NCBI GenBank assembly: GCA_017558545.1
Contig: JAFYUG010000273.1
Span: 1-8,501, forward strand
Direction: 5' to 3'
Source: Oscillospiraceae bacterium
GTDB lineage: Bacteria; Bacillota; Clostridia; Oscillospirales; Oscillospiraceae
DNA: 8,501 nucleotides
The notes beneath the pieces were generated by a model. That model did not search any database. It was not told the origin of the DNA and saw only the letters and a list, made by a program, of their open reading frames with translations. Shown piece after piece: positions 1 to 6,484 of the stretch; positions within the stretch are counted from its first letter, which is position 1; each line of letters opens with the position of its first letter. The position numbers were made by a program, and so were the translations under genes.

Positions 1-478
1 CAATATGCTTTTCTGCGCTTTCCACCATGGCCTCGGGAGTGGGAGAGCCATATTTTCTCAAAAGCTCTTTTTCTATGCTGCCGGAGTTTACTCCTATGCG
101 TATGGGTATATTCTTCTCTCCGCAAGCCTCGGCTACGGCGCGGACATTATCCTCGCCGCCTATGTTGCCGGGATTGATGCGGATTTTATGTACGCCCACA
201 CGGGCGCATTCCAAGGCAAGACGGTGGTCAAAATGAATATCCGTAACCACGGGAATGGGGCTTTCCGCGGCAATGCGCTCCATGGCCCCGGCAGCGGCCA
301 TATCGGGAACTGCAAGGCGCACAATGTCGCATCCGGCGGCGGCCAGAGCCTTTATCTGGGCAAGGCTCTTTTCAGCATCCTGAGTGGGAGTATTGCACAT
401 ACTCTGAACGCTTACAGCCGCTCCACCGCCAATGGCAACAGAGCCAACATATATTTTTCTTGTTTCATTGCGTTTCAT
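1..478 (-). CDS. ispG: IspG, 4-hydroxy-3-methylbut-2-en-1-yl diphosphate synthase (N-terminal part, cut by window edge)
   Basis: Only the first 159 codons are present; the gene continues beyond position 1. IspG is the iron-sulfur enzyme of the MEP pathway that reductively converts methylerythritol cyclodiphosphate to HMBPP. The visible N-terminal half is the TIM-barrel part. It begins MKRNETRKIYVGSVAIGGG and carries the family landmarks VSVQSM, VTDIHFDHRLALE, IRINPGNIG and IRIGVNSGS. The C-terminal cluster-binding cysteines lie outside the window, so activity cannot be judged. I chose the ATG at 476-478 because GGTGA (484-488) sits 5 nt upstream and the protein then begins as usual for the family; an in-frame GTG at 485-487 is possible. 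It starts 21 nt after the rseP stop, as the last visible gene of the pyrH operon. Identity is sure; the start is fairly sure. Confidence 0.95.
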   Translation of the reverse strand, partial: MKRNETRKIYVGSVAIGGGAAVSVQSMCNTPTQDAEKSLAQIKALAAAGCDIVRLAVPDMAAAGAMERIAAESPIPVVTDIHFDHRLALECARVGVHKIRINPGNIGGEDNVRAVAEACGEKNIPIRIGVNSGSIEKELLRKYGSPTPEAMVESAEKHI

Positions 479-499
479 TTTAATCACCGTGTACAAAGT

Positions 500-1564
500 T
501 TATATTCCGAAAAAGGCTTTCAGCACATCGCTGAACATAAGGAATATCATAAGAGCCATCAGCAGGAAAAAGCCTGCGGAATGGATATAGCCTTCATATT
601 TGGGGTTAAGCTTTTTATGAGTAATGGCCTCGATTATGGCCGTTACTATGAGGAAAAACACTCTGCCGCCATCCAAAGCAGGAATGGGCAGAAGATTCAT
701 TATGGCAAGGTTTACGGCTATGAGGGCGAAAATATAACTTACGCTATAAGCCGCGGCAGATGCATTGGGCGCTTCATGAGCCACATCGTTGACAACATCC
801 ACAACGCCTATAACGCCGCTCATATCACGAAGTCCAACATTGCCGGAAACAAGCATTCCAAGGCTCTCCCAAACAATGCGGCATAGATTCATGCTCTCAA
901 ACCATGCATATTTCACGGTTGCCCCAAAGCCATATTCTCTCTGGGCAAGGTTGATGCCGTATTTAAGCCCTATGCTGCCGTCTGCAAGAGTATATTCCTT
1001 CAGGGGCATATAGAGATTATCCAAATGCACCTTTTTGCCGTCGCGGACAACAACCACATCGTGGTAATCGCTGCCGCTTTGGGGGGTATAGTGATTGAAA
1101 TCGCTGACAAAATAGGTGCGGTGGCCATCCACGGAGTAGATGCGGTCACCCTCCAGCATTTTATCCTCCCCCACGAAGGGGCAGCTCTCCATAAAACTTG
1201 CAACAATGGGCTCAGTAAAGCTTTTGCTGGCAGGTACAAGGCAGGCCACAATGATGAAGCCCAGAACGAAGTTCATAAATGCTCCGGCACACAGGATTAT
1301 GGCTCGTTTCCATGCTTTCTGAGAGGTGAAGGCTCTGGGAGATTCCATCTGCTCATCTTCACCTTCCATGGCGCAGAAGCCGCCAAGAGGCAAAAGGCGA
1401 AGAGAATACAGAGTTTCCTTTCCCTGCTTTTTGAATATGGTGGGGCCCATGCCAAGAGCAAATTCCTCCACCTTCACCCCAAAGGCCTTGGCAGCGAAGA
1501 AGTGGCCAAGCTCATGAACGGCGATAAGCACACCGAATGCCAAAATTGCGATTATAATGACCAT
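500..1564 (-). CDS. rseP: RseP/RasP-type site-2 zinc metalloprotease (M50)
   Basis: This is an integral-membrane protease that cuts anti-sigma factors and other membrane substrates within the bilayer. At 354 residues it has normal family length. The zinc-binding HELGH is at residues 17-21 in the first membrane segment, and the third zinc ligand is D298 in the NLLPIPALDGG motif (residues 290-300) near the C-terminus. Further hydrophobic segments lie at about 88-110, 275-295 and 330-350. A PDZ-like domain lies roughly at residues 120-200; it keeps the EGDRI-x-x-VDG core but is otherwise diverged. The start ATG overlaps the dxr end by 13 nt, and AAGGA (1575-1579) lies 10 nt upstream, so the two genes are probably translationally coupled. 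RseP beside dxr and ispG is the standard Firmicutes arrangement. Its substrate here is unknown; I see no adjacent anti-sigma factor. Confidence 0.95.
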   Translation of the reverse strand: MVIIIAILAFGVLIAVHELGHFFAAKAFGVKVEEFALGMGPTIFKKQGKETLYSLRLLPLGGFCAMEGEDEQMESPRAFTSQKAWKRAIILCAGAFMNFVLGFIIVACLVPASKSFTEPIVASFMESCPFVGEDKMLEGDRIYSVDGHRTYFVSDFNHYTPQSGSDYHDVVVVRDGKKVHLDNLYMPLKEYTLADGSIGLKYGINLAQREYGFGATVKYAWFESMNLCRIVWESLGMLVSGNVGLRDMSGVIGVVDVVNDVAHEAPNASAAAYSVSYIFALIAVNLAIMNLLPIPALDGGRVFFLIVTAIIEAITHKKLNPKYEGYIHSAGFFLLMALMIFLMFSDVLKAFFGI

Positions 1565-2709
1565 TTGCTAAAAATCCTTTTAACTGTTTCGCGGGCGAAG
1601 CTGTCCGCAGAGATAATTTCCTCAAGAGAGGGCTTTTCTATAATATCTATGCTTTCCAAAGCCGCCGCAACACATTCATAAATTGCACCAAAAGGAATTT
1701 TTCCTTCAAGGAAAAGTCCAACAGCCTCTTCGTTGGCGGCGCTCATAACGCAGGGAGCCGTGCCGCCTCGGCGGGCGCAGTCCATGGCAAGGCCAAGGCA
1801 GGGAGTATTTTCAATATCGGGCTTTTCAAAATGCATATCGCCGGCGAAAAGATTGAGGGGGCTGCTTTGGGAAGGCTTTCTCTCAGGATAAGTTAAAGCA
1901 TACTGGATGGGCAGTCCCATATCCGGGACTGCAAGCTGAGCTATAACAGAGCCGTCTATCATTTCCACAGCGGAATGGATTATGCTCTGAGGATGGATAA
2001 GCACCTGAATTTGGTCGGGAATTACAGAGAAAAGATGCATGGCCTCGATAAATTCAAGACCCTTGTTCATCATGGTGGCGCTATCCACGCTTATCTTTGC
2101 GCCCATGCTCCAGTTGGGGTGGCTTATGGCCTCGGCGGGAGTTTTATAGTATGTTTCCTCCCTGGTCTTGCCTCTGAAAGGGCCGCCGGAGGCGGTGAGG
2201 AGTATGCTCTTAAGCTCCTTCTCCTCTGCCATGCCCGCCATGCTTTGGAAAATTGCGGAGTGTTCGCTATCCACGGGAATAATCTCCGCTCCCTTTTCCC
2301 TGGCGCGAGCCATGACAATTTCACCGGCGCAAACCAGTGTTTCCTTATTGGCAAGGGCTATACGCTTGCCTGCATCTATGGCGGCGAGGGTGGGGCGCAG
2401 GCCTATGGAACCGCTTACGGCGGTTACAACACAGTCGCACTCCGCCATGGAGGCAGCCTCTATAAGTCCCTCTTCCCCGCTGACAACCTTGATATCGGTG
2501 TCGGCAAGGGCAAGAGCAAGAGCCTTGGCCGCATTTTCCTCATAAACGGCCACAAGGCGCGGAGAAAACTGCCGCGCCTGAGATTCAAGAAGCTTGATAT
2601 CACGTCTGGCCGCCAAGGCGCAGACTTTTATTCCAAGGTGCTCCGCAACGGCACAGGTTTGGCGGCCTATGCTGCCTGTTGAGCCCAGTATACTTATATT
2701 TTGCATCAT
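1552..2709 (-). CDS. dxr: 1-deoxy-D-xylulose 5-phosphate reductoisomerase
   Basis: Dxr catalyses the first committed MEP step, NADPH-dependent rearrangement and reduction of DXP to methylerythritol phosphate. With the start chosen here it has 385 residues, normal for the family. The NADPH-binding GSTGSIG is at residues 9-15, and NKET follows at 121-124. The metal-binding PVDSEHSAIFQ is at 145-155 (D147 and E149 as ligands), LTASGGPFRG at 171-180, and SHPNWSMGAKISVDSATMMN with K216 and E219 at 196-219. The frame stays open upstream to a GTG at 2803-2805, but that adds 32 residues encoded by a hairpin repeat and has no SD. GAAGGA (2719-2724), 9 nt before the ATG at 2707-2709, and the family N-terminus both favour 2709. 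The second ATG (2704-2706) is possible. The stop lies inside rseP (13-nt overlap). Confidence 0.96.
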   Translation of the reverse strand: MMQNISILGSTGSIGRQTCAVAEHLGIKVCALAARRDIKLLESQARQFSPRLVAVYEENAAKALALALADTDIKVVSGEEGLIEAASMAECDCVVTAVSGSIGLRPTLAAIDAGKRIALANKETLVCAGEIVMARAREKGAEIIPVDSEHSAIFQSMAGMAEEKELKSILLTASGGPFRGKTREETYYKTPAEAISHPNWSMGAKISVDSATMMNKGLEFIEAMHLFSVIPDQIQVLIHPQSIIHSAVEMIDGSVIAQLAVPDMGLPIQYALTYPERKPSQSSPLNLFAGDMHFEKPDIENTPCLGLAMDCARRGGTAPCVMSAANEEAVGLFLEGKIPFGAIYECVAAALESIDIIEKPSLEEIISADSFARETVKRIFSKWSL

Positions 2710-2733
2710 TTTATCAAATCCTTCTTCCTCTTT

Positions 2734-2891
2734 GGCTCCCTTGTGTAAAGGGAGCTGTCTGCGCAAGCAGACTGAGGGATTGCCACTTAGTATCCCAATT
2801 TTCACTTATAAGGGGCAGTTTATCTGAAAGCTCATATCCCTGCCCCCTCTCAGTCGCCTATCGGCGACAGCTCTCCCCAAAGGGGAGAGCC
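2734..2891. repeat. Inverted pair of double-hairpin repeats (MITE-like or REP/BIME-like) between cdsA and dxr
   Basis: Two related units of about 45 bp face each other. The left unit (2734-2778) has stem GCTCCCTT/AAGGGAGC (2735-2742 with 2748-2755), then stem GTCTGC/GCAGAC (2757-2762 with 2767-2772) closed by GCAA. The right unit, inverted (2848-2891), has stem GTCGCC/GGCGAC (2853-2858 with 2863-2868) and stem GCTCTCCCC/GGGGAGAGC (2870-2878 with 2882-2890). Both share outer GGCTC, the junction AGCTGTC and the tail GACTGAG, but their stem sequences differ with pairing kept. The middle holds a third inverted repeat, GGGGCAG/CTGCCCC (2812-2818 with 2840-2846). The pair fills most of the 189-nt gap between two essential genes and is transcribed with them. 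No clear target-site duplication is visible. From memory, similar GGCTCCC...GGGAGC-TGTC elements are dispersed in gut Clostridia genomes; I could not check this. Confidence 0.8.
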
Positions 2892-2898
2892 TATATTT

Positions 2899-3723
2899 TT
2901 ATACTATCTTCTCAAAGGCAGGGAGCCAGCTGACCAGTATATCTACCATTACAGCTGTCCAGAAGGTGGAGTCGAAGCGATCCAGCATACCGCCATGGCC
3001 GGGAAGGAGGTTGCCGTAATCCTTCACGCCGTAAAGGCGCTTGATTGCGGAAAAACTCAGGTCTCCCAGCTGGCAGGCGGCGGAGCCAAACACGCCATAG
3101 AGAGCCATGATGTAGAAATTCACCTTATAATCTATGGCCAACAGCACAAGGCCAAAGATTATCATTGCGATAACGGTGGTGACAAGGCCGCCCACGGCGC
3201 CTTCAACGGTCTTTTTAGGAGAAAGCAGAGGGCAGAGCTTATGCTTGCCAAAGAAAATTCCTATGAAATATGCGCCTGCATCGCTGAGGAAAGCGGCCAC
3301 AAAGGGCAGGAGGGCATAGACAATTCCATGGGGGCGCTGGGCAAGCTTCACAAGACTTGTGAGCATCAAGGGCATAACTGCTCCTGCAAGAATGCAAAGA
3401 GCCACAGTTTCCAGCTTAAGTCCCTTTTCATGGCTTACAGAGCTCATAAGCTCGCAAAGGTTATAGGCAAAAAGCAGGAACACCATAACCGTGAACACAG
3501 CGCCTGCATCATAAATGGTGGAAAGGATGGGCATGGAGAGGGCAAAGAGAGAGCTTATAATATGCATTCTCTTGTTGATGCCGCCAACGGCACGCAAAAG
3601 CTCCCATGCGGAAAGACCCGCAATGGCGCCTACAACGATGCCGTATACCCAAACGGGGGCAAAGAATATGACCGCCAATAACAAAGGCAATCCTATTGCC
3701 GCCACAATTATTCTTGTTAACAT
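2899..3723 (-). CDS. cdsA: CdsA, phosphatidate cytidylyltransferase (CDP-diacylglycerol synthase)
   Basis: CdsA is a membrane enzyme that makes CDP-diacylglycerol from phosphatidate and CTP, the branch point to the major phospholipids. The 274-residue product has many hydrophobic segments from the N-terminus on, and near the C-terminus a complete family signature (residues 225-251): SAIKR, then KDYGNLLPGHGG, then DRFD, including the conserved K-D, H-G-G and D-R-x-D residues. Three in-frame ATGs are close together (3732, 3729 and 3723). The last is preferred because AAAGGA (3732-3737) is 8 nt before it, whereas it abuts or overlaps the earlier two. The gene follows the acidic protein gene by about 30 nt. 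A 189-nt gap with hairpin repeats separates it from dxr, by far the longest gap in this operon. Confidence 0.95.
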   Translation of the reverse strand: MLTRIIVAAIGLPLLLAVIFFAPVWVYGIVVGAIAGLSAWELLRAVGGINKRMHIISSLFALSMPILSTIYDAGAVFTVMVFLLFAYNLCELMSSVSHEKGLKLETVALCILAGAVMPLMLTSLVKLAQRPHGIVYALLPFVAAFLSDAGAYFIGIFFGKHKLCPLLSPKKTVEGAVGGLVTTVIAMIIFGLVLLAIDYKVNFYIMALYGVFGSAACQLGDLSFSAIKRLYGVKDYGNLLPGHGGMLDRFDSTFWTAVMVDILVSWLPAFEKIV

Positions 3724-3753
3724 GCTCATCATCCTTTCAATAGGGGTAAAAAA

Positions 3754-4284
3754 CTATTTCTTTATGACAAGACATTTCTGAGCTGAGGCTAAGCCCATTT
3801 TATCGTCGCAAAAGCTCAGCACATCTTCGCCGGAAAGCTCAGCAAAGGTCTTCTCATATTTTTCTACGCTTTCGCTGCCTCCAAGGCGGGCGCACCAAAG
3901 CTCCACTTCCCCGGCGCAGGCAAGATGGCTTTCAATATAGCCAAGAAGCATTTCCCCTCTGCCAACAGTGCATCGGCTCCACTCCACAGCAGCCATAAAG
4001 GATTTTGTGGTGGGCAGTTCCTCGGGCTCTTCAAGAGGCCAAATATCGAAATTATCATCGGGATCGGGAAGAGAAAAAATTCCCTTTTCAATGTCGAAAT
4101 CGGGCTCAATATCGCTCCACATAATCATGCCCGGCTCATCATGGTCGATTTCATAGTCCATGAGCATGGCCTTGGGCACTTCTATGCCATTTTCCAAAGC
4201 CTCATTGACGGAATACATCTTCACATGGGGATTGGGCAGAGTTGCAAGAGGCATATCGGAGCAAACAGCCACAACAAGGCTCAT
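3754..4284 (-). CDS. Unrecognised, strongly acidic protein between uppS and cdsA
   Basis: I do not recognise this 176-residue protein. It has about 35 Asp/Glu against 13 Lys/Arg, so it should have a very low pI. The acidic residues cluster at 42-91, a segment rich in D, E and P (for example SLPDPDDNFDIWPLEEPEEL, 71-90). It is flanked by a short hydrophobic N-terminus (LVVAVCS) and a more ordinary C-terminal half with motifs MLLGYIESHL (112-121) and EVELWCARLGG (126-136). It has six cysteines, spread rather than paired, and no convincing signal peptide or membrane helix, so it is probably cytoplasmic. It is clearly a real gene: a strong GGAGGTG SD (4293-4299) inside the end of uppS lies 8 nt before the ATG, and only 3 nt separate it from the uppS stop. 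The context suggests co-expression with envelope lipid synthesis; the function is unknown. Confidence 0.82.
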   Translation of the reverse strand: MSLVVAVCSDMPLATLPNPHVKMYSVNEALENGIEVPKAMLMDYEIDHDEPGMIMWSDIEPDFDIEKGIFSLPDPDDNFDIWPLEEPEELPTTKSFMAAVEWSRCTVGRGEMLLGYIESHLACAGEVELWCARLGGSESVEKYEKTFAELSGEDVLSFCDDKMGLASAQKCLVIKK

Positions 4285-4287
4285 TGC

Positions 4288-5022
4288 TCAAACACCTCCG
4301 TAGCGGCGTTCGCGGCGCTGGAACTCGGCAATGGCGCGGTTAATTTCCTTCTCGTCAAAGTCGGGCCAGAGCTTATCGGTGAAATAAAGCTCAGAGTAAG
4401 CAGACTGCCACATAAGGAAGTTGCTGAGACGATATTCTCCGCCGGGACGGATAAGAAGGTCGGGGTCGGGAATGCCGGCAGAGAAGAGATAAGAGCCAAC
4501 ATCCTCTTCTTCAATATTATTTTCGCGGCCTTCGCTGACCTCCCGGGCATAACGACGCATGGCACGGACAAGCTCGTCCCTGCCGCCATAGTTGAGGCAT
4601 ATATTCACCTGGCAGCCCTCAAAGCGCTTGCTTATCTCCTCGGTACGGGCAATGAGCTCACGAAGGCGGGGGCTGAGGACGCTGACATCCCCGAAGAACT
4701 TCATCTTGACCTTGTCACGCTCCATCTTTTCAATGGACTCAAGAAGGTATTTTTCCAAAAGTCCCATGATGGCGTCCACTTCCTCCTGGGGTCTTTTCCA
4801 GTTTTCCGTGGAGAAGGCATAAACGGTGAGGTAATCAAGGCCTATGTTCTTGCAGTAGGTTGCAACCTTGCGGAAAGTTTCCGCGCCAACGGCGTGGCCT
4901 GCGGTGCGGGGCATTTTTCTTTTCTTGGCCCAACGTCCGTTGCCATCCATAATAATGGCAATATGGCGGGGGAGATTGCCAAAGTCAATCTCCTCCGCCT
5001 TCTTGTTGAAAATAGATTTCAT
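4288..5022 (-). CDS. uppS: Undecaprenyl diphosphate synthase (cis-prenyltransferase)
   Basis: UppS (also called IspU) condenses farnesyl diphosphate with isopentenyl diphosphate units to the C55 carrier lipid used for peptidoglycan and other wall polymers. The 244-residue protein matches the family throughout. HIAIIMDGNGRWA (20-32) carries the catalytic Asp at position 26 and Arg at 30. TAGHAVG (40-46), AFSTENWKRP (69-78), and DLLIRPGGEYRLSNF (188-202) followed by WQSAYSELYF (205-214) complete the substrate-binding set. RPGGE replaces the more common R-T-[SG]-G-E, a mild variant. Its ATG shares one base with the frr stop (TAATG at 5020-5024) and there is only a weak GAG-type SD, so translation probably depends on termination at frr. 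Dxr and IspG in the same operon make its isoprenoid precursors. Confidence 0.97.
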   Translation of the reverse strand: MKSIFNKKAEEIDFGNLPRHIAIIMDGNGRWAKKRKMPRTAGHAVGAETFRKVATYCKNIGLDYLTVYAFSTENWKRPQEEVDAIMGLLEKYLLESIEKMERDKVKMKFFGDVSVLSPRLRELIARTEEISKRFEGCQVNICLNYGGRDELVRAMRRYAREVSEGRENNIEEEDVGSYLFSAGIPDPDLLIRPGGEYRLSNFLMWQSAYSELYFTDKLWPDFDEKEINRAIAEFQRRERRYGGV

Positions 5023-5573
5023 TATATCTCGGTGAGTTCCTTTTCCTTCTTAGCGCAAAGACCCTCTACCTTTTTGATGTAGTCATCAGTGAGCTTCTGG
5101 AGACCCTTTTCAAGATCCTTGCAATCGTCCTCGGTGATTTCGGAGGCCTTCTGCATCTTCTTGAACTTATCCATAGCATCGCGGCGGATGTTGCGGATGG
5201 CAACCTTGGCTTCCTCGCCATACTTCTTAACCTGCTTTACAAGATCCTTGCGGCGCTCTTCGGTGAGCTGGGGGAATACAAGGCGGATAACGCGGCCATC
5301 GTTCTGGGGATTGATGCCCAGATCGGAAGCGAGAATGGCCTTCTCAATGCCCTTGAGAACGCTGCCGTCCCAAGGCTGGATTGCCAGAGTGCGGGGGTCG
5401 GGAGTGGAGATGGTGGCCAGCTGCTGGATGGGGGTTACGGAGCCATAATACTCAACGGTGATCTTGTCGAGAACAGCGGCATTGGCGCGGCCTGCGCGAA
5501 CGGCGTTGAAGCTCTCTACCAGTACGGAGCAGGTTTTTTCCATTCTGTCGGTAAACTCTTTGTATTCGGACAT
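5022..5573 (-). CDS. frr: Ribosome recycling factor
   Basis: RRF works with EF-G in the cytoplasm to split the post-termination ribosome. At 183 residues it is within one or two of the usual length. Domain I is formed by the N-terminal helix (about 1-30, ending VRAGRAN) and the long C-terminal helices (about 104-183), including the conserved basic IRNIRRDAMDKFKK (126-139). Domain II, about 31-103, holds VEYYG, TPIQQLATIS, DPRTLAIQPWD and RLVFPQLTEERR. The start is clear: AGGAGG (5582-5587) is 8 nt before the ATG. It lies 33 nt after pyrH, the usual pyrH-frr pair, and its stop overlaps the uppS start. Confidence 0.98.
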   Translation of the reverse strand: MSEYKEFTDRMEKTCSVLVESFNAVRAGRANAAVLDKITVEYYGSVTPIQQLATISTPDPRTLAIQPWDGSVLKGIEKAILASDLGINPQNDGRVIRLVFPQLTEERRKDLVKQVKKYGEEAKVAIRNIRRDAMDKFKKMQKASEITEDDCKDLEKGLQKLTDDYIKKVEGLCAKKEKELTEI

Positions 5574-5606
5574 TGTATTTTCCTCCTATATTCTTATCAA
5601 TTATTA

Positions 5607-6326
5607 TCAGTTAACTTTGGTGCCAATATCCTCGCCCATAACAACGCGGACAATGTTCTCGGGGTCTTTCAGGGCGAATACGATAACGGGAATGTGGTTA
5701 TCCATGGAAAGGCTGGTGGCGGTGGTGTCCATAACAGCCAAATGCTGAGCGAGAACATCATCATAGCTGATATAGTCATACTTCACAGCGCTGGGATCCA
5801 GCTTGGGGTCTGCGGAATAAACGCCGTCAATATTCTTGGCAAGCAAGATGGCATCGGCACCGATTTCGGCAGCGCGGAGAACCGCAGCGGTATCGGTGGA
5901 GAAATAGGGGTTGCCGGTGCCGCAGCCGAAGATAACAACCTTGCCCTTGGCCAGGTGGCTATCAGCCTTCAGGCGTATATAGGGCTCAGCAATCTGAGCC
6001 ATGTGGATGGCGGTCTGAACGCGAACGGGAACGCCAATCTGCTCAAAAACATCGCTGAGTGCAAGGGAGTTCATAACGGTGGCCAGCATGCCCATATGGT
6101 CGGCGCGGGTGCGCTCCATCTTGCCGCCGCCATCCTTTGCTCCGCGCCAGAAGTTGCCGCCGCCAACGACGATACCAACCTCAACGCCAAGCTCGGTGAC
6201 CTTTTTTACGGCCTCGCAAACTTCCTTGATAACGGTGAAATCCAATCCGGTCTTTTTATCTCCCGCAAGAGCTTCGCCGCTGACTTTAAGCAGCACTCTC
6301 TTGTATACAGGTTTGGCTTCATTCAT
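5607..6326 (-). CDS. pyrH: UMP kinase
   Basis: PyrH phosphorylates UMP to UDP with ATP; bacterial enzymes of this amino-acid-kinase fold are hexamers, typically activated by GTP and inhibited by UTP. The 239-residue sequence is full length. Visible motifs are LLKVSGEAL with the phosphate-binding Lys (12-20), VVGGGNFWRG (53-62), the UMP-binding TRADHMGMLATVMNSLAL (73-90), and GTGNPYFSTDTAA (136-148). KNIDGVYSADP (164-174) is the nucleotide-binding loop. The start is supported by AGGAGAGG (6334-6341) 7 nt upstream. It is the first gene of the operon, downstream of a good sigma-A-like promoter. The tsf gene that often precedes pyrH is not upstream here; a divergent sporulation operon is there instead. 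Confidence 0.98.
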   Translation of the reverse strand: MNEAKPVYKRVLLKVSGEALAGDKKTGLDFTVIKEVCEAVKKVTELGVEVGIVVGGGNFWRGAKDGGGKMERTRADHMGMLATVMNSLALSDVFEQIGVPVRVQTAIHMAQIAEPYIRLKADSHLAKGKVVIFGCGTGNPYFSTDTAAVLRAAEIGADAILLAKNIDGVYSADPKLDPSAVKYDYISYDDVLAQHLAVMDTTATSLSMDNHIPVIVFALKDPENIVRVVMGEDIGTKVN

Positions 6327-6368
6327 AGTAAAACCTCTCCTTTTCTGCTCTTATTTTAATCAAACGAC

Positions 6369-6397
6369 ATTTTATCATGATATGGCGCTTTTGACAA
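6369..6397 (-). promoter_or_regulatory. Sigma-A-type promoter for the pyrH operon
   Basis: Read on the minus strand, the -35 is TTGTCA (6392-6397, 5 of 6 consensus), followed by a 17-bp spacer and the -10 TAAAAT (6369-6374, 5 of 6). TG sits one base before the -10, an extended -10. The predicted leader to pyrH is about 36 nt. The -35 almost coincides with the opposite-facing TTGACA of the spoIIGA promoter. No other convincing promoter was seen upstream of pyrH. The element is seen in sequence; use in vivo is inferred. Confidence 0.72.
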
Positions 6398-6423
6398 TAT
6401 AGACAAATGTAAAATTTTATAAT
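6391..6423 (+). promoter_or_regulatory. Candidate spoIIGA promoter with a 21-bp spacer
   Basis: A perfect TTGACA (6391-6396) and a perfect TATAAT (6418-6423) are 21 bp apart, too far for normal sigma-A use. The B. subtilis spoIIG promoter is known for a similarly long spacer (22 bp) that requires phosphorylated Spo0A. Spo0A-box-like sequences (reverse of TGTCGAA) overlap the -35: TTTGACA at 6390-6396 has one mismatch, and ATAGACA at 6399-6405 has two. A weaker -10 at normal spacing (TTTTAT, 6415-6420) is an alternative. Start of transcription would be near 6430, about 55 nt before spoIIGA. Confidence 0.5.
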
Positions 6424-6484
6424 CACAATGGATTAATTCTTCTTTAGACGGACTTCGCAATGGCCCAGCCTTAAAATAAAAACC

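Noticed and set aside
5..886. Long plus-strand open frame over ispG and rseP.
   Set aside because: It is antisense to two well-supported genes and shows no family motif or SD.
2870..2900. Strong hairpin followed by TATATTTTTAT, resembling an intrinsic terminator on the plus strand.
   Set aside because: No plus-strand gene leads into it, and on the minus strand, where cdsA is transcribed, no T-run follows the stem. It is better explained as part of the inverted repeat pair.
2725..2900. Target-site duplication flanking the hairpin repeat, as expected for a transposed MITE.
   Set aside because: The flanks (CTCTTT on the left, TATATT on the right) give no convincing direct repeat, so transposition is not demonstrated.
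3925..5082. Long open frame (385 codons) on the plus strand, antisense to uppS and the acidic gene.
   Set aside because: The opposite strand has proteins with clear family motifs and SD sites; this frame has no recognisable domain and is an effect of codon bias.
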